From Paenibacillus sp. SZ31 (lineage in GTDB: Bacteria > Bacillota > Bacilli > Paenibacillales > Paenibacillaceae), in assembly GCF_012912005.1 (NCBI RefSeq), contig NZ_JABBEA010000020.1, forward strand, positions 41,381 to 105,380: 64,000 bases of DNA, written 5' to 3'. Position numbers and translations under genes: made by a program. Shown here one piece after another: positions 50,928 to 58,917 of the stretch. Every line of letters begins with the position of its first letter. Within the stretch, counting starts at the first letter, position 1. The notes below the pieces were generated by a model, which saw nothing but the letters and a program-made list of their open reading frames with translations, made no database searches and was not told where the DNA came from.

Positions 50928-51959
50928 TTACTGTATACTGGCGTTATATTCATCTCGAATAATCAATTCCGAATATATCAGCTTGCGTTCATAAGGTTCA
51001 TCCAGATGTTTGATCCGCCACAACAGCTGATCTACCGCTCTCGTGCCCAGATTCTCTTTGTTAATATGCACCGAAGCGAGAATGGGCTCATCCGTCTGCG
51101 TATTGTCAAACCCTGTTACGGCACAGCGTTCAGGCACCTGAATACCTCGACTTTGTAGTGCCTGAATAACAATGACAGCTGTATGGTCATTCGCACATAC
51201 GATGACTTCCGGGATGTCCTCCGGCTTCATTTCAGCAATGGATTTCCGGATCTGCTCGTACTCTGCTCCGAGTAAGTCTGCTTGCTGCTCCACCTCCAAC
51301 TGCTTCTCTTCCAGCACCGTACGATATCCAAGCCAACGCTCTCGAAAGCTTGCAGCATCAGGCAGTTGCCCAGCAAACTGGAATCTTCTGTACCCTTTTC
51401 CAACGAGTATGAGAACAAGTTCTTTCATACACTTTATATTGTCCGTAAAAACCGAGTCTGCGTATATGGCGGGGTCTTCATGATCCACCATAACAAGCGG
51501 AATGCGCAACCTGTAAATCTCCAGCAATACTGATGTTGAAATGGTGCCCACGGTAATAACTCCGCTAATCGCTTCCGGATTAAGGACCGAGAACATCCGA
51601 TCTGAAGAGGGTTCCGTCAGCGTTAAAATATCCATGCCCTTCTCATTCAGCCTCTCCGAAATGCCATCGAACACTGGTCCCCAGTACAAGGATGATCGAT
51701 TCTGAGAACGAATGTTAGGAAACAAAATCAATATAGTGCCTTGTCGCTCCGCTACTGGCTTCATCTCGGCAGACGCCGGTGTCTCCCCCGGATAACGCTT
51801 CGGTTCGGTTCTGAAATACCCGAGCTGCCCCGCCGTTCTGACAATCATCTCGCGTGTATGCTCGCTCACACCAGGCTTGCCCGTCAGCGCACGAGAGACT
51901 GCGAATTTGGATACCCCCGCAGCATCTGCAATTTGCTGCATCGTTACTCTTTTGGCCAT
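50928..51959 (-). CDS. LacI-family transcriptional regulator
   Basis: A 343-residue repressor. The N-terminal helix-turn-helix and hinge is VTMQQIADAAGVSKFAVSRALTG with REMIVRTAGQLGYFRT, and the ligand domain has GTILILFPNIRSQNRSS, GVITVGTIS and VTGFDNTQTDEPILASVHIN. The ligand is probably a mannoside, from its position upstream of beta-mannosidase (inference). The start at 51959 follows GGGTGAGTAGG; the ATG ten codons earlier lacks a site. Confidence 0.9.
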   Translation of the reverse strand: MAKRVTMQQIADAAGVSKFAVSRALTGKPGVSEHTREMIVRTAGQLGYFRTEPKRYPGETPASAEMKPVAERQGTILILFPNIRSQNRSSLYWGPVFDGISERLNEKGMDILTLTEPSSDRMFSVLNPEAISGVITVGTISTSVLLEIYRLRIPLVMVDHEDPAIYADSVFTDNIKCMKELVLILVGKGYRRFQFAGQLPDAASFRERWLGYRTVLEEKQLEVEQQADLLGAEYEQIRKSIAEMKPEDIPEVIVCANDHTAVIVIQALQSRGIQVPERCAVTGFDNTQTDEPILASVHINKENLGTRAVDQLLWRIKHLDEPYERKLIYSELIIRDEYNASIQ

Positions 51960-52040
51960 CCTACTCACCCGTTTTTTCTTATTTTCCATTCAGTTTAGCA
52001 TAAAAAACAAAAATCAACAAAACAAGGTTATGTTATTCTA

Positions 52041-52051
52041 TTTTTGTTAGG
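52041..52051. promoter_or_regulatory. TTTTGTTAGG motif upstream of the LacI gene
   Basis: The same decamer as in the beta-mannosidase upstream region, suggesting autoregulation by the LacI protein. Confidence 0.35.
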
Positions 52052-52087
52052 TAGTCATTTATCTGTTACACAAGGTGTTCGACATAA

Positions 52088-52138
52088 CAAAAAAAGCCCC
52101 TCTCCTCACCTTCCATAGAAGATGACGAAAGGACCTTT
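52088..52138 (-). terminator. Terminator after the EamA transporter gene
   Basis: An imperfect hairpin centred on TCTATGGAAG, with CCTTT and AGAGG arms, ends in GGGGC and seven T on the minus strand. Confidence 0.6.
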
Positions 52139-52147
52139 GTCCCTTAC

Positions 52148-53095
52148 TTATACGCCTGGTGCTCCCTGATCGCCGAGTTCCGACTGTAAAGCCGGACGTT
52201 TTCTGCGCCAGAAGATAGGCTGTGGAAGTTTGATCTCTGTGATCAGAACACCGACTAACATTAGCGTTGCTCCGACATATCCTTGCAACGTTAGCGACTC
52301 CCCTTGAAAGGTAAATGCAAAGGCTGCTGCAAACAGTGGTTCGAGTGAGAAGATCAGACTCGTTCTCGTGGGAGAAGCATGACGCTGCGCGAGTGTTTGC
52401 AAAATATATCCCAATCCGCTACACAACACACCTAACCCGAGAATTGCTGCCCAAGATTCAGCCGTATCGGGCATACGTGGCGTTTCCAGCAAAAATGTAG
52501 CCGCAATTCCCCACATCGCCGCAACACCTAATTGAACCGTTCCCAATGTTAACGGATCATGCTTCGGTGTGTACTTGCCAGCAATCATTATATAGATCGC
52601 ATACACGAGTGCTGCAAGAATGCACAGAATATCTCCCGTGTGCAGACTCAGCTCATGTTGAAGCGTCAGCAAGCCAAGCCCGGTAACTGCAACCAGGATA
52701 CTGAGCGTCAATCGTTTATCCGGCATACGACGATGCTGGATCGTCGTCAGGATCGGTACAAAAATAACGGCCAAACTTATCAGGAATCCCGCTTGGGATG
52801 TGGTTGTTCGTTGCACACCGTAGGTGATGAATACAAATGCAGCGAATAAAGCTGTCCCCATAATGACGCCTGCCACAAGTGTTCTGCGGTCCATCTTAAA
52901 CAACCGCCGATGAAAAAGAAGTCCTGCCGCTATAAAGGCAATTCCGAAACGAAATGCGACCAGATTCAATTCTTGCATGGACTCTAGGCCCGATTTCATA
53001 AACAGATAGGATGATCCCCATATGACCGTTGCGAGCAGCATCTGTATGTCCGCTCTTCTCGTTGCCTGACCTTGATTAACCTGTACACCATTCAT
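52148..53095 (-). CDS. EamA/DMT-family transporter
   Basis: A 315-residue membrane protein with ten predicted helices in two EamA repeats; the first contains LLATVIWGSSYLFMKSGLESMQEL, the second VAAMWGIAATFLLETP and SLIFSLEPLFAAAFAFTFQGE. Members export amino acids or other metabolites. It is divergent from a LysR gene, which probably controls it. The substrate is unknown. Confidence 0.9.
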   Translation of the reverse strand: MNGVQVNQGQATRRADIQMLLATVIWGSSYLFMKSGLESMQELNLVAFRFGIAFIAAGLLFHRRLFKMDRRTLVAGVIMGTALFAAFVFITYGVQRTTTSQAGFLISLAVIFVPILTTIQHRRMPDKRLTLSILVAVTGLGLLTLQHELSLHTGDILCILAALVYAIYIMIAGKYTPKHDPLTLGTVQLGVAAMWGIAATFLLETPRMPDTAESWAAILGLGVLCSGLGYILQTLAQRHASPTRTSLIFSLEPLFAAAFAFTFQGESLTLQGYVGATLMLVGVLITEIKLPQPIFWRRKRPALQSELGDQGAPGV

Positions 53096-53192
53096 CTTGC
53101 TTCAACCTTCATTCTATGTATTCTGATCTCTGTGATCGTGCGTCAAACTAACTCGCCTTGGCAAGTATAAACGATCTCTTTGCATTATAAAA

Positions 53193-53229
53193 ATGAATAT
53201 TTATAATAGATTATATGAAATAAATTCAT
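53193..53229. promoter_or_regulatory. Divergent EamA-LysR control region
   Basis: ATGAAT (53193) and ATTCAT (ending 53229) form an interrupted dyad enclosing TATAATAG, the kind of site a LysR regulator would use. The assignment is tentative. Confidence 0.35.
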
Positions 53230-53260
53230 GTATCAAAACTGGGAAGGAACGGGACCATTC

Positions 53261-54136
53261 ATGTCACTGATCAAATACGAAATATTGAATACCGTTGTGG
53301 AATATGGCAGTCTCACCAAAGCAGCAGAAGCATTGAATATCACCCAATCCGCAGTCAGCCATGCCATCGCCAGTCTGGAGACAGAATGTGGTTTTTCACT
53401 GCTCCATCGCGGCCGCTCCGGTGTGCGTGTTACCGCTGAAGGGGAACGCATTCTAGGATATACTCGTGAGATTCTACGCTGGACGGAACTGATGAACCAG
53501 GAGATCTCCCTCATTCGCGGCGCCGAGATTGGTACTGTGCGTATTGGTACATTCGCCAGTGTCTCCACGCAATGGTTGCCAGGCATTCTGAAACAGTTTC
53601 GTCTGCGTCATCCCGGAATTGAGATCAAGCTGTGGGAAGGCGATTATGCTGAGATTGAGGGCTGGCTGGCTGGAGGTGCCATCGATCTCGGATTTCTGTC
53701 CCTCGGCGATTCATCACCATTTGAGACCATTCCATTACAAAAAGACAGGATGATGTGCATCCTGCCTCTGGATCATCCTCTCGCCTCAGAGGAGTCATTA
53801 TCGTTTGATATTCTGCTGGAGCAACCTTTTATTCTACCCAAATGGGGCGGAGATAACGAGATTGAACGACTGATCCGGCAGCATGCAGCCAAGCTCAATG
53901 TCGTCTATGAAGTCGCAGAAGATCAGGCCATCATGGCGATGGTCCGTAACGGCCTCGGCATCAGCCTGCTTCCGGAGATGGTTCTTCAAAATCATACCGA
54001 TTCGCTCGCACTGGTGCCACTCTCTGGAGATCCTTATCGTACGATTGGCATGGCCTGTCCGTCTTTAGGCAATCTATCGCCCGCTACGCGGCGTTTCATT
54101 GAAGAGGTACAACAGTGGCTCGGCCAGACAATGTAA
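53261..54136 (+). CDS. LysR-family transcriptional regulator
   Basis: A 291-residue regulator. The winged helix-turn-helix is LNTVVEYGSLTKAAEALNITQSAVSHAIASLE near residues 8-38, followed by the periplasmic-binding-like effector domain (GTVRIGTFASVSTQWLPGIL, DLGFLSLGD, MVRNGLGISLLPEMV). The start at 53261 fits the family alignment, with AAGGAACGGG upstream. It probably controls the divergent EamA exporter. Confidence 0.9.
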   Translation: MSLIKYEILNTVVEYGSLTKAAEALNITQSAVSHAIASLETECGFSLLHRGRSGVRVTAEGERILGYTREILRWTELMNQEISLIRGAEIGTVRIGTFASVSTQWLPGILKQFRLRHPGIEIKLWEGDYAEIEGWLAGGAIDLGFLSLGDSSPFETIPLQKDRMMCILPLDHPLASEESLSFDILLEQPFILPKWGGDNEIERLIRQHAAKLNVVYEVAEDQAIMAMVRNGLGISLLPEMVLQNHTDSLALVPLSGDPYRTIGMACPSLGNLSPATRRFIEEVQQWLGQTM

Positions 54137-54177
54137 ATTTGGAGAACTCACACCTCTGTCGTTAAGATCGATTTCTC

Positions 54178-54375
54178 CTATCCGTCACTCACAAATTGGA
54201 TAACGCCGAGGGTCAATATCAGTACAAATATAACCGCAATCGTGATGCCAAAACCAATTAGGAAACGCACGCCAGGTGAGCGTTTGTTCTGCTGGCTGCC
54301 TCCCAGGTTATCCAATTTCCGCTCAATTTGATCCAATCTTTCATTTACCTGTTTCAGATCTTGATTGGAGTTCAT
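54178..54375 (-). CDS. Small single-span membrane protein
   Basis: A 65-residue protein with a charged coiled-coil-like N-terminus (LKQVNERLDQIERKLDNLGG) and one C-terminal membrane helix (FGITIAVIFVLILTLGVIQF). AAAGGGAGATGG precedes the ATG. It ends 41 bases from the convergent LysR gene. Function unknown. Confidence 0.75.
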   Translation of the reverse strand: MNSNQDLKQVNERLDQIERKLDNLGGSQQNKRSPGVRFLIGFGITIAVIFVLILTLGVIQFVSDG

Positions 54376-54405
54376 ACATCCATCTCCCTTTTCTGTGTCT
54401 TCGAT

Positions 54406-54888
54406 CTATTCCCACACCCGATCCAGCTGATCTGCGTAGAAACGTATCGCTCGGTTATAGTCGTTTATTCTCTTGTCACTTGATGTATCTGCGAGTTGCA
54501 CGAGCAGTCGTTGCATCGCTTCTACATGTTCACCCAGATTATAGAGCACCATGGCATAGAATACCTCAAATTCCCGGTACGCCGGGAATTCTTTCATCCC
54601 CTTTTCAAACCAATCCTTTGCCTGCTCATACTGTCCAAGCGTTCGATATGTGCTGCCCAGCCCGAGTATTGCGCCTGCTCTGTCCTCAGCAGAAAGCCCA
54701 AGACTTAGTGCCTTCTCATAATGCGGGACAGCCTCCCGCTCCAATCCAAGCGAATCATGTGCCCAAGCCAGCTGATACCAGACATTCGCATTCTCGGGTT
54801 CCTGCCCTGTCATCTCTTGCAATAGTTCAATCGCTTCCTGCACCTTGCCTTCTTTTCTCCATCGCACGGCCTGTTCCAAATTACTCAT
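54406..54888 (-). CDS. Tetratricopeptide repeat protein
   Basis: A 160-residue cytosolic TPR protein with about three repeats: EQAVRWRKEGKVQEAIELLQ, NVWYQLAWAHDSLGLEREAV, and AILGLGSTYRTLGQYEQAKD. TPRs bind other proteins; the partner is unknown. The start at 54888 follows GGGAAGTGAC. The small membrane protein gene lies 30 bases downstream and may be co-transcribed. Confidence 0.85.
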   Translation of the reverse strand: MSNLEQAVRWRKEGKVQEAIELLQEMTGQEPENANVWYQLAWAHDSLGLEREAVPHYEKALSLGLSAEDRAGAILGLGSTYRTLGQYEQAKDWFEKGMKEFPAYREFEVFYAMVLYNLGEHVEAMQRLLVQLADTSSDKRINDYNRAIRFYADQLDRVWE

Positions 54889-54947
54889 GCTGTCACTTCC
54901 CATCTTGCATTATAATTCCCACATATATGATTCAATTGTTTTATTAT

Positions 54948-55021
54948 ACCAAAAAAGCACCCCAGAGAATATGTTTTAACAACCTAGGTTGTCCAAACGC
55001 TATTCCATAGTGTGCTTTTTC
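54948..55021 (-). terminator. Terminator after ctaB
   Basis: A long imperfect hairpin: AAAAGCAC at the outer left and GTGCTTTTTT on the right (minus strand), with an inner ACAACCTAGGTTGT palindrome. Confidence 0.6.
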
Positions 55022-55040
55022 ATTCCGTGAAGGCAGCTAG

Positions 55041-55084
55041 CTAAGGTGAAATCTCTCTCTAAAAATGATCTGTTCATCACCTTA
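55041..55084. repeat. Palindrome at the ctaB stop codon
   Basis: CTAAGGTGA and TCACCTTAG form a 9-bp inverted repeat, one arm of which includes the ctaB stop codon. The loop CATTTTTAGAGAG resembles the CATTTTTAGTGAG loop of repeat copy A, though the arms differ. Confidence 0.5.
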
Positions 55085-55942
55085 GTTAGACCATACCGTG
55101 TTCGCGACCATGACAATAAATACGAGCATGAGATAGTTCACCGAGATCAGAAAGTTCACTTTTGCCCATTTCTCATCATCCTGTGTCTTCAGTCCGCTAA
55201 GTGTATGCACGAACCAGATGAGCCCACCCATCAGGGATACAATCAGGAATACCAGACCAACATAGTCGTAGTAATACAACAGAAATACGGCAGGAAGCAG
55301 CAGAAAAACATAAGGGATCATCTGAAGCTTGGTGCGTTTCACCCCTTTAACAACAGGCAACAACGGGAAACCGGCAGCGCGATACTCCTCCACCCGGCGA
55401 ATCCCCAATGACCAGAAGTGTGGTGGTTGCCACAGGAACAAAAGCGCGAACAGCAACCAGGCACCTGCATCAATTTCATTCGTTACAGCTGTATAACCGA
55501 TGACAGGCGGCATCGCTCCTGCAATTCCACCCAGTGACGTGCTCCACGTCGAACTGCGTTTCAACCACATCGTGTAAATCACGATATAAGCGAACCATCC
55601 GAGCAGGGCCATCCAACCTGATAACGGATTCACCAGGAGATAGAGTACTGCTAGTCCCACAACACCAAGGATAATACCATAACCAAGTACAAACCCTGGC
55701 TTCAGATGGTTGATGTAATCCATCCTTTTTTTGGTGCGCTCCATCTTTTGGTCCAATTCACGATCCCAATAATTGTTAATCACACAAGCTGAAGCAATAA
55801 CCAAAGTTGATCCAATCACGACCATGAACAGAGATAACCAGTTGATATCCCATTTTGAAGCTACCCAGAATCCTACCGCCACCGCAAACACATTCAGCCT
55901 TAGAAGTCCGGGTTTGGTTAATGCAATCATGTCTTTAAGCAT
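55082..55942 (-). CDS. ctaB: Protoheme IX farnesyltransferase (heme O synthase)
   Basis: A 286-residue UbiA-family membrane enzyme, with about eight to nine helices, that adds a farnesyl group to heme B for cytochrome oxidases. MIALTKPGLLRLNVFAVAVGF starts the fold, and the first prenyl-binding motif is NNYWDRELDQKMERTKKR near residue 62. YTMWLKRSSTWSTSLGGIAGAMPP and LFLWQPPHFWSLGIRRVEEYRAAG are hallmarks of CtaB/CyoE. AGGAGGAGCC lies upstream of the ATG. No ctaA or oxidase genes adjoin. Confidence 0.94.
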   Translation of the reverse strand: MLKDMIALTKPGLLRLNVFAVAVGFWVASKWDINWLSLFMVVIGSTLVIASACVINNYWDRELDQKMERTKKRMDYINHLKPGFVLGYGIILGVVGLAVLYLLVNPLSGWMALLGWFAYIVIYTMWLKRSSTWSTSLGGIAGAMPPVIGYTAVTNEIDAGAWLLFALLFLWQPPHFWSLGIRRVEEYRAAGFPLLPVVKGVKRTKLQMIPYVFLLLPAVFLLYYYDYVGLVFLIVSLMGGLIWFVHTLSGLKTQDDEKWAKVNFLISVNYLMLVFIVMVANTVWSN

Positions 55943-56033
55943 GAGGCTCCTCCTGAACTATGTAAAAACGCCATTCCAATAATGATACATGTACCTACCA
56001 TTAATTACAATCGCTTTCATGAATTTGTCATAA

Positions 56034-56077
56034 CCAAAAAGCATCCCTCACCGTTCCAAAGAACCGGAGGAATGCTT
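56034..56077 (-). terminator. Terminator after the exported protein gene
   Basis: Minus-strand AGCATTCCTC and GAGGGATGCT pair, with an inner GGTTCTTTGGAAC hairpin, followed by TTTTTGG. Confidence 0.85.
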
Positions 56078-56081
56078 GACT

Positions 56082-56099
56082 GATCAATTTCATCTCATT
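56082..56099. repeat. Partial or decayed copy of the stop-codon repeat
   Basis: GATCAATTTCATCTCATT resembles the left arm and loop of copies A-C (GAATCAATTTCATAACTCATT) with AA missing, and ends two bases from the stop codon at 56101. A clear second arm is absent. Confidence 0.4.
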
Positions 56100-56100
56100 T

Positions 56101-56667
56101 TTATGGGATGTATTGTTGCACAATTTTAGTAACTTTTCCGTCCTGCACCGTCAGATGATACGGGAATACAGACAGATCAAGAATACGGGTATTCTCATAC
56201 AACGATTCGAACTTGGATAATGTCACAGGTTCATTCCACTGAATGTCTGCGCCCTGCATCGTACCATCCCGATCGTACAACTGCATCAATACTTCAGCAT
56301 TGGCGCTAACTTCAACCTGTTCCTGCTCTTTGCTGTCATTAACAATATAGTAACCATCTGGAGCACCATCTATACCGGCTTCCGGGTTACGCTGTGCAAA
56401 AACCGCATCGGCTTCTTCACCTTGATACCAGCCAATCTTGTCCACTGTCATATACAACTTGCCATTCTCTTGGTGCAAACCTTCCACGTAGGCAGTAAAC
56501 ATCTCGGAGTTTGCAACCTGAGCTTCTTTCGCAGAAGGTTGTTGAGCGTCCGTACTACCTTGAGCATTCGCAGGGGTAAGCAAATATGTAGTCAGCACAA
56601 TCATACCAAGTAAAGCAACAACTGCACCGATCATTCGTAGTTTCCATTGTTTTGTCGCGTTCTTCAT
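56101..56667 (-). CDS. Hypothetical exported protein
   Basis: A 188-residue protein with an N-terminal signal or anchor (MIGAVVALLGMIVLTTYLL then TPANA). The mature part contains FTAYVEGLHQENGKLYMTVDKIGWYQGEEA and a C-terminal VFPYHLTVQDGKVTKIVQQYIP. It resembles small Gram-positive exported proteins of unknown role. The start at 56667 follows AAGGAGAGATG. Confidence 0.78.
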   Translation of the reverse strand: MKNATKQWKLRMIGAVVALLGMIVLTTYLLTPANAQGSTDAQQPSAKEAQVANSEMFTAYVEGLHQENGKLYMTVDKIGWYQGEEADAVFAQRNPEAGIDGAPDGYYIVNDSKEQEQVEVSANAEVLMQLYDRDGTMQGADIQWNEPVTLSKFESLYENTRILDLSVFPYHLTVQDGKVTKIVQQYIP

Positions 56668-56863
56668 AGGTAACATCTCTCCTTAATATGAACGTTACTA
56701 TTCCTTAACCGGAAGTCTTTCTTCTCAAACGCTCATGTGAACTATCCATTCCAACGTTCTTTCTTTTCCTATCATACTTGGAACAGAGATTATAAAAGTA
56801 TCAGCCAGATTAAAAATAGTTACAACGCGCGTCATCTCTTCTGTCTATCGTCTTCGTAAACGG

Positions 56864-56902
56864 CAAAGAACCCTTGAAGGCATCGCCATTCAGGGGTTCT
56901 TT
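56864..56902 (-). terminator. Terminator after the DUF3243 gene
   Basis: Minus-strand AAAGAACCCCTGAA and TTCAAGGGTTCTTT pair around ATGGCGATGCC; the trailing T run is short. Confidence 0.75.
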
Positions 56903-56913
56903 ACTTGCTCCTC

Positions 56914-57267
56914 TTAATGATTGGGTTTGGAGCTTTGCGCCAAACGAACGAGCATATGAGCCAGCATGTGGCGTTCATCTTCCTTACCGACATTCCACAG
57001 CTCCTGAAGCAGTTTTTCTTCACGATTACGAGGTTCTTCCCGATCTGCCAGATAATCTGCTACTTTCTCGGCGATTTTGGCCATCTGCTCCTCGCTTAGT
57101 CCAATGGATTCTCCCATCGCAATTCGCTTACCCAGGTATTCTTTGAATGCATCAAAGTTCTGTAAGATCTGTTCTCTTTCTTCCGGTGCAATCTTCTCGA
57201 TTGCATTGTCCACCTTGTCAGTGGAAACTTGGCCATCTTTATGGATGACATGATTTTGTTCATTCAT
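56914..57267 (-). CDS. DUF3243-family protein (YmfJ-like)
   Basis: A 117-residue cytosolic protein. FDAFKEYLGKRIAMGESIGLSEEQMAKIAEKVADYLADREEPRNREEKLLQELW, read in short segments such as YLGKRIAMGESIGLSEEQ and REEPRNREEKLLQELW, is the DUF3243 core of Bacillus YmfJ. Function unknown. GGAGGTTATTC precedes the ATG. Confidence 0.88.
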   Translation of the reverse strand: MNEQNHVIHKDGQVSTDKVDNAIEKIAPEEREQILQNFDAFKEYLGKRIAMGESIGLSEEQMAKIAEKVADYLADREEPRNREEKLLQELWNVGKEDERHMLAHMLVRLAQSSKPNH

Positions 57268-57509
57268 CTGAATAACCTCCTTGAAAGTAGTCGTTCATTG
57301 GATTCATGCAACACGCGTAACATTAACCGGTTATCTATAATATAAACTGCTTGTCCAAGATTAATCAGTCCATTTCTATCCTGTAAACGTCCTGATCTTC
57401 GAGCATCACGTTTCAAATGAACTCCAGCGGTTAATCGTTTACATATACGTAATGGTGTTTGGTTATGTTAAGAAACACCTGTACATTACGGAACAAGGAG
57501 GGATTTCCC

Positions 57510-57719
57510 ATGAGCGACAAAACCAAACATGAGAAAACAAATGATGAACTTGAACCAGGCGTGAACACGGTTATACACCCAGACAAGCAGAATCCCGGGC
57601 CAACGGATATGATTGAAGGCGTAGTTGGCGACATCGTGGAGAACATCCGGAAGGATTTCTCCCATGACTCAAAGGACGAGAAGTCTTCTTCCAAGTCAAC
57701 GGATTCATCGAGTAAATAA
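57510..57719 (+). CDS. Small acidic/hydrophilic hypothetical protein
   Basis: A 69-residue, Lys/Asp/Ser-rich, probably disordered protein (MSDKTKHEKTNDELEPGVNT...). PGPTDMIEGVVGDIVENIRKD may form a helix. ACAAGGAGGGATTTCCC is an excellent ribosome binding site for the ATG at 57510. Function unknown. Confidence 0.72.
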   Translation: MSDKTKHEKTNDELEPGVNTVIHPDKQNPGPTDMIEGVVGDIVENIRKDFSHDSKDEKSSSKSTDSSSK

Positions 57720-57752
57720 GCGTGATTCTTTTCTACCTAGCAAAAGATAGCT

Positions 57753-57796
57753 CAAAAAGTCCTCCTGCCACATGCATGGCTTGGGAGGACTTTTTG
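57753..57796. terminator. Bidirectional terminator
   Basis: AAAAAGTCCTCC and GGAGGACTTTTT form a 12-bp stem with A and T tracts between two convergent genes. Confidence 0.9.
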
Positions 57797-57840
57797 GTAA
57801 TGCAAAATTGAACAATCAACCTCATATCAGGAGGTGCATT

Positions 57841-58758
57841 TCAAAGTGAATCCTTTGTCATCTGCTGCAGCGCCTTATGAATCCAGATCGCGGCAATGGA
57901 ACCTTCACCCATCGCAACCGTTGCTTGCTCTGCATGTAAACCCAGATCTCCGGCAATCCATACATTCGTCGCTGCCTGCAAGCTGCGCGGATCAGCTTCT
58001 ACATGTTTATTATCTGCGATTACAGCTCCAAGCTGCTCCGCCAATTCATAGTGTACCCGATTGCCTCCAAAAGCGATGAAACCTCGTTCGGACTCAAAAA
58101 TCTGTCCATCTTCGGTAAGAACACCAGTGATATGGCCGTCCTCGATCTGCTGCACTTCCTGGACCGCCGCTTCCAGATAGCGAACGCCCGCCTCTTTCAT
58201 GCTGCGATGAAGCTCAGCAGATATAGGGGCCTGCTCATGATTGATATATAACAGATCATTCGTACGCTGAATTAAAATCATCGCCATATTGGCACCCGCT
58301 TCACCAGATCCCAACAGGACTGTACGTTGATCCTGAATCTCATAGCCGTCGCAATCAGGGCAGACGTAGACTGTACGCCCCAGCGTAGGGGTTAATCCCG
58401 GAATGTCGGGAACTCTATCCGAGAGCCCTGTTGCCAGTAGTACGGTTTTGCTCCTATATTCAGATCCGGAAGTACCGAATAATTGAATCTTGTCACCCTG
58501 ACGTCCCGCTTTTACGATACGGTCTTTCTCAAAAGATATGCCTGTCCGCTCTGCCTGAATCCTGCCTCGGGCACGGAGTTCTTCGCCAGACACCCCATCG
58601 GGGAAACCGAGAATATTATGATAAGTCCGACACAACGTCGATCTGCCCTCTCCCGCATCGATCACCAACACCTGATGGGCCGAATAACGCCCAAGCTGAA
58701 TGGCTGCCTGAAGCCCTGCGAGCCCTCCACCTACGATTATGCAATCAACCTCTCGCAT
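57841..58758 (-). CDS. Thioredoxin-reductase-like FAD/NAD(P) oxidoreductase
   Basis: A 305-residue protein. The FAD motif IIVGGGLAGLQAAIQLGR is at the N-terminus, VCPDCDGYE near residue 133 is a CxxC redox pair at the thioredoxin reductase position (usually CATC), VLLGSGEAGANMA binds NAD(P)H, and VWIAGDLG ends the FAD domain. It is likely a thiol or disulfide reductase. The start at 58758 follows AGGAGGAGAAGG. No thioredoxin gene adjoins. Confidence 0.88.
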   Translation of the reverse strand: MREVDCIIVGGGLAGLQAAIQLGRYSAHQVLVIDAGEGRSTLCRTYHNILGFPDGVSGEELRARGRIQAERTGISFEKDRIVKAGRQGDKIQLFGTSGSEYRSKTVLLATGLSDRVPDIPGLTPTLGRTVYVCPDCDGYEIQDQRTVLLGSGEAGANMAMILIQRTNDLLYINHEQAPISAELHRSMKEAGVRYLEAAVQEVQQIEDGHITGVLTEDGQIFESERGFIAFGGNRVHYELAEQLGAVIADNKHVEADPRSLQAATNVWIAGDLGLHAEQATVAMGEGSIAAIWIHKALQQMTKDSL

Positions 58759-58854
58759 GCTCCTTCTCCTCCTGAACATATATTTTGTCCTTCTATACAT
58801 TAAACCGTTCAGTCAAACTTAACGCGTCCTCTTATTGCTTATCTTATACCAAAA

Positions 58855-58899
58855 TAAACAGACCCAAACCATCCGTCGGAATCACGGTGAGTTTGGGCC
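58855..58899 (-). terminator. Terminator after the SLH-GH18 gene
   Basis: Minus-strand GGCCCAAAC and GTTTGGGTC pair (one G-U), with an inner CCG/CGG, followed by TGTTTATTTT. Confidence 0.75.
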
Positions 58900-58917
58900 T
58901 ATAAGATTTATGATTGC

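Noticed and set aside
54276..55010. A 244-codon plus-strand open frame
   Set aside because: It is Pro/His/Ser-rich and antisense to the small membrane protein and TPR genes, both of which have good starts and domains.
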